A DNA stretch of 5,767 nt from an uncultured Eubacteriales bacterium (GTDB lineage: Bacteria; Bacillota; Clostridia; Oscillospirales; CAG-272), in the NCBI GenBank assembly GCA_900554225.1, contig USGH01000178.1, positions 1 to 5,767 of the forward strand. The letters are read 5' to 3'. The notes under the pieces are model-generated. The model had not been told where the DNA came from. It did not search any database and saw only the letters and a program-made list of their open reading frames with translations. Below, in pieces: positions 4,119 to 5,767 of the stretch. Both the position numbers and the translations under genes were made by a program. Each line of letters opens with the position of its first letter. Position 1 is the stretch's first letter.

Positions 4119-5767
4119 ATGAAATACGAATTTGACAAAATTGAGAAAAAATGGCAGGACAAATGGGCGGAAGCGAAGATCTTTGAGGCGAGCGAGGATC
4201 ACACCAAGCCGAAATTTTACGGACTCGTCGAATTTCCGTACCCGAGCGGTGCCGGTATGCACGTCGGTCACATCAAGGCGTACTCCGGTCTGGAGGTCAT
4301 CAGCCGCAAGAGACGGATGCAGGGCTACAATGTCCTGTTCCCGATCGGATTTGACGCATTCGGACTCCCGACGGAGAACTATGCCATCAAAACCGGTCTC
4401 CATCCGCGTGTAGTCACCGACCGGAACATCGCGAAATTCACGTCCCAGCTCAAGCGTGTCGGCTTCTCCTTCGATTGGAGCCGCGTGATCGACACCACGG
4501 AAGAGGACTATTACCACTGGACCCAGTGGATTTTCCGCAAAATGTTCGACAATGGACTCGTATTCCGCGCCAAAACGCTCGTGAATTACTGCCCACACTG
4601 CAAGGTCGTATTGTCCAATGAGGATTCCCAGGGGGGCAAGTGCGACATCTGCCATAGCGACATCGTCCAGAAATCGAAGGATGTGTGGTATCTGCGGATT
4701 ACGGAATACGCCGATAAGCTGCTCGAGGGATTAAACCACGTCGATTATCTGCCGAACGTCCGTCTCCAGCAGGAGAACTGGATCGGTCGTTCCGAGGGTG
4801 CGTTTGTCAATTTCCAGATCGCCGGCTGTGACGATACGCTGCGCATCTACACCACGCGTCCGGATACCATGTTCGGCGTGACCTTCATGGTCATTGCACC
4901 GGAGCATCCGATCCTCGATAAATACAGAGATAAGATCACCAATACAGACGCGCTTGACACCTATCGTGAAGAATGCGCGAAGAAAACGGAATTTGAGCGG
5001 ACACAACTCGTAAAGGATAAGACCGGCGTGTGCATTGAGGGGCTGACGGCGATCAATCCGGCAAACGGCAGGGAAATCCCGATCTACATCTCCGACTACG
5101 TGATGATGGGCTACGGCACCGGTGCGATCATGGCGGTACCGGCACACGATGAGCGCGACTACGATTTCGCAAAGAAGTTCGGCATTGACATCATTGAGGT
5201 CATCAAAGGCGGCGACATCGAAAAAGAAGCGTATACCGGCGACGGCGAGATGATCAACTCCGGATTTTTGAACGGTATCGCGACCAAGAAGGAAGCCATC
5301 GCGAAAATGACGGCGTTCCTCAAGGAAAAAGGCATCGGCGAGGCTGGTGTACAGTACAAGATGAAGGACTGGGCATTCAACCGGCAGCGGTATTGGGGCG
5401 AGCCGATCCCGATCGTTCACTGCCCGCACTGCGGTATGGTCGGCGTACCGTATGATGAGCTCCCGCTGAAGCTGCCGGAAATGCAGAATTTTGCACCCGG
5501 TGAAGGCGGAGAAAGCCCGCTTGCCAAGATCGACTCCTTTGTGAACTGCATCTGCCCGAAATGCGGTGCGCCCGCAAAACGGGAAACAGATACCAAGCCG
5601 CAGTGGGCCGGATCCTCCTGGTACTTCCTCCGGTATACCGATCCGCACAATCACGAATGCCTGGCCGATCCCGAAAAGATGAAGTACTGGCTGCCCGTTG
5701 ACTGGTACAACGGCGGTATGGAGCACGTCACGCGCCACATGATCTACTCCCGTTTCTGGCATCGCTT
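4119..5767 (+). CDS. leuS: Leucine--tRNA ligase LeuS, N-terminal 549 residues (3' end outside window)
   Basis: Charges tRNA-Leu with leucine using ATP and edits wrongly charged residues; a cytosolic class I synthetase. The frame is open from ATG 4119 to the window end with no stop; full-length LeuS is about 800-870 residues, so the KMSKS loop, anticodon-binding and C-terminal domains are outside. Visible marks in order: HVGH, the HIGH motif, at 48-51 in FPYPSGAGMHVGH; DAFGLPTENYAIK (79-91); a four-Cys zinc site C158, C161, C175, C178; the editing domain with the threonine-rich TTRPDT (245-250) and GTGAIMAVPAHDERD (333-347); the return to the catalytic core DWAFNRQRYWGEPIP (417-431); a second Cys cluster C435, C438, C477, C479, C482; and RETDTKPQWAGSSWYFLRY (488-506). 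Met is usual where K493 stands. The GMHVGH and PQWAGSSW versions suggest a Clostridia-type LeuS subgroup, from memory. It follows rsfS by 48 nt, too short for a T-box leader, so it is probably read from upstream. Confidence 0.97.
   Translation, partial: MKYEFDKIEKKWQDKWAEAKIFEASEDHTKPKFYGLVEFPYPSGAGMHVGHIKAYSGLEVISRKRRMQGYNVLFPIGFDAFGLPTENYAIKTGLHPRVVTDRNIAKFTSQLKRVGFSFDWSRVIDTTEEDYYHWTQWIFRKMFDNGLVFRAKTLVNYCPHCKVVLSNEDSQGGKCDICHSDIVQKSKDVWYLRITEYADKLLEGLNHVDYLPNVRLQQENWIGRSEGAFVNFQIAGCDDTLRIYTTRPDTMFGVTFMVIAPEHPILDKYRDKITNTDALDTYREECAKKTEFERTQLVKDKTGVCIEGLTAINPANGREIPIYISDYVMMGYGTGAIMAVPAHDERDYDFAKKFGIDIIEVIKGGDIEKEAYTGDGEMINSGFLNGIATKKEAIAKMTAFLKEKGIGEAGVQYKMKDWAFNRQRYWGEPIPIVHCPHCGMVGVPYDELPLKLPEMQNFAPGEGGESPLAKIDSFVNCICPKCGAPAKRETDTKPQWAGSSWYFLRYTDPHNHECLADPEKMKYWLPVDWYNGGMEHVTRHMIYSRFWHR

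Noticed and set aside
3885..4655. Minus-strand open frame of 256 codons across the rsfS-leuS junction
   Set aside because: It overlaps two well-supported genes and the ribosome-binding region of leuS, and shows no family signature.
4731..5762. Minus-strand open frame of 343 codons opposite leuS
   Set aside because: The + strand encodes continuous LeuS with editing and catalytic motifs throughout. The antisense frame has no recognisable domain and is a shadow of it.

Overview
The window is a gram-positive, Clostridia-type housekeeping cluster. All convincing genes are on the + strand, closely spaced, and each follows a purine-rich ribosome-binding site. The order is rdgB (3' end only), yhbY, nadD, yqeK, an LCP-family cell-wall gene, rsfS and leuS (5' end only). 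The run yhbY-nadD-yqeK-LCP-rsfS-leuS is, from memory, a familiar arrangement in Clostridia, and an Oscillospiraceae- or Lachnospiraceae-like gut anaerobe is my best guess. A base composition a little above half GC by eye and a LeuS subtype ending its conserved block in PQWAGSSW fit this. No 16S or other lineage marker is present, so the taxonomy is inference.

Layout. 1-336 is the C-terminal part of the XTP/dITP pyrophosphatase. 407-706 is a CRM-domain RNA-binding protein. A 139-nt gap, the largest in the window, precedes nadD (846-1451). yqeK (1486-2163) is followed after 2 nt by the LCP gene (2166-3623). rsfS (3660-4070) follows after 36 nt, and leuS (4119 to the window edge) after 48 nt. 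I see no intrinsic terminator, tRNA, rRNA, CRISPR array, insertion sequence or attachment site. The gaps are too short to hold large leaders.

How the genes fit together. rdgB cleans the nucleotide pool. yhbY and rsfS act on the 50S ribosomal subunit, in assembly and in silencing. nadD makes the NAD precursor NaAD. yqeK is the HD-family hydrolase of the alarmone Ap4A, a by-product of aminoacyl-tRNA synthetases such as the leuS product downstream. The LCP protein attaches glycopolymers to peptidoglycan. The set is growth-linked rather than a dedicated pathway.

The most interesting signals are modest: a near-consensus promoter buried in yqeK, a leuS gene with no room for a T-box leader directly upstream, an uncertain LCP start codon in front of a very acidic cytoplasmic tail, and a probable insertion in RdgB. 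I found no evidence of a new defence, mobile or biosynthetic system; this looks like a conserved core region.
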